DNA of 6,700 bases, from assembly GCA_900539765.1 (NCBI GenBank), contig UQDF01000079.1:1-6700 (forward strand), written 5' to 3'. Made by a program: the position numbers and the translations under genes. Shown one piece after another: positions 6,441 to 6,700 of this stretch. Each line of letters starts with the position of its first letter. Positions within the stretch are counted from its first letter, which is position 1. This DNA is from an uncultured Porphyromonas sp. Lineage in GTDB: Bacteria; Bacteroidota; Bacteroidia; Bacteroidales; Porphyromonadaceae. The notes beneath the pieces were generated by a model. That model was not told where the DNA came from, did not search any database, and saw nothing but the letters and a program-made list of their open reading frames with translations.

Positions 6441-6562
6441 TTTTCCACGTGGTGGCGAAATGATTCCTCCGAAGTTTCATTTCATTCCTCCGAAGTTTTG
6501 TTTCGTCTTCACGTGGGGAATATTCCTTTCCCACGTGGATATTTCAAAATTCCTACGTGGGG
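6401..6562. repeat. Cluster of ACGTGG-core palindromes
   Basis: Six sites with the core ACGTGG or its complement occur in 162 bases: CCACGTAGG at 6401, CCTACGTGG at 6422, CCACGTGG at 6445, CACGTGGGG at 6510, CCCACGTGG at 6530 and CCTACGTGGGG at 6552. They alternate in orientation and can pair with one another in several ways. One long stem joins 6441-6463 to 6498-6520 with one mismatch and a few G-T pairs. A competing stem joins 6510-6517 to 6530-6537. There is no coding content. The cluster most resembles a dispersed palindromic intergenic repeat; a regulator array is less likely at this distance from the promoter. Confidence 0.75.
6463..6498 (+). repeat. Two 15-base direct repeats, 21-base period
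   Basis: ATTCCTCCGAAGTTT occurs at 6463-6477 and again at 6484-6498. The two copies sit in the loop of the large palindrome formed by 6441-6463 and 6498-6520, touching its inner ends. Confidence 0.8.
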
Positions 6563-6600
6563 AGCGAGATGTCGCCCTGTAGAGACGTACGGTCGAGCGT

Positions 6601-6700
6601 CCGACCCCGTTAAAACCACAATGCTGTAACCTTGTTAAAACCACGATGCTGTAACCTTTGACACAACGGACGCACGCACCTACGACTCCTGTAGGGACGC
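6601..6700 (-). repeat. Inverted copy of the left-end repeat family
   Basis: Bases 6634-6674 are an exact inverted complement of 192-232 over 41 bases. The match continues in both directions with differences: 6601-6617 is the complement of 224-240 with one mismatch, and the last ten bases, GTAGGGACGC, are the complement of 163-172. The operon therefore lies between oppositely oriented copies of the same repeat. The copy may continue beyond the window. Confidence 0.85.
6609..6658 (+). repeat. 25-base tandem duplication
   Basis: The unit beginning GTTAAAACCAC at 6609-6633 is repeated directly at 6634-6658 with one difference (A at 6620, G at 6645). The inverted counterpart at the left end of the window, within 208-232, has a single copy. 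The right-hand copy therefore gained an extra unit, or the left lost one. Confidence 0.9.

Overview
The window suggests a member of the Bacteroidota, most likely a Porphyromonas-like species of moderate GC content. Three things point there. The five genes have the typical Bacteroidota form of a MacB/FtsX-type exporter. Four of the five genes have no clear Shine-Dalgarno sequence. The only convincing promoter matches the Bacteroidetes -33 TTG / -7 TAnnTTTG type. The genus is inference; the phylum is better supported.

Layout. Positions 1-323 hold no gene. They are a mosaic of short repeats built on GTAGGGACGC and small GGACGCNC hairpins. From 6163 down to 324, all on the minus strand, runs one five-gene operon in this order: stand-alone ABC ATPase, FtsX/MacB-like permease 1, FtsX/MacB-like permease 2, HlyD-type periplasmic adaptor, TolC-type outer-membrane factor. 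Gaps between genes are 15, 28, 45 and 25 bases. A promoter lies at 6203-6232, just upstream of the ATPase. Positions 6233-6395 hold nothing recognisable. Positions 6396-6562 hold stacked palindromes built on the core ACGTGG, and 6579-6700 hold an inverted copy of the repeat family seen at the left end.

How the genes work together. The ATPase should energise a heterodimer of the two inner-membrane permeases. Each permease has the MacB topology of one N-terminal helix, a large periplasmic domain and three C-terminal helices. The adaptor links this pump to the outer-membrane channel, giving a complete envelope-spanning tripartite machine from one transcript. By family analogy it exports a toxic small molecule, peptide or lipid-linked compound from the periplasm; the sequence does not reveal the substrate.

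The operon is complete and looks ordinary for this phylum. I see no evidence for an undescribed enzymatic or defence system. The less explained material is non-coding: the inverted repeat families that bracket the operon, a 250-bp element with inverted ends next to the last gene, and the ACGTGG palindrome stack upstream of the promoter.
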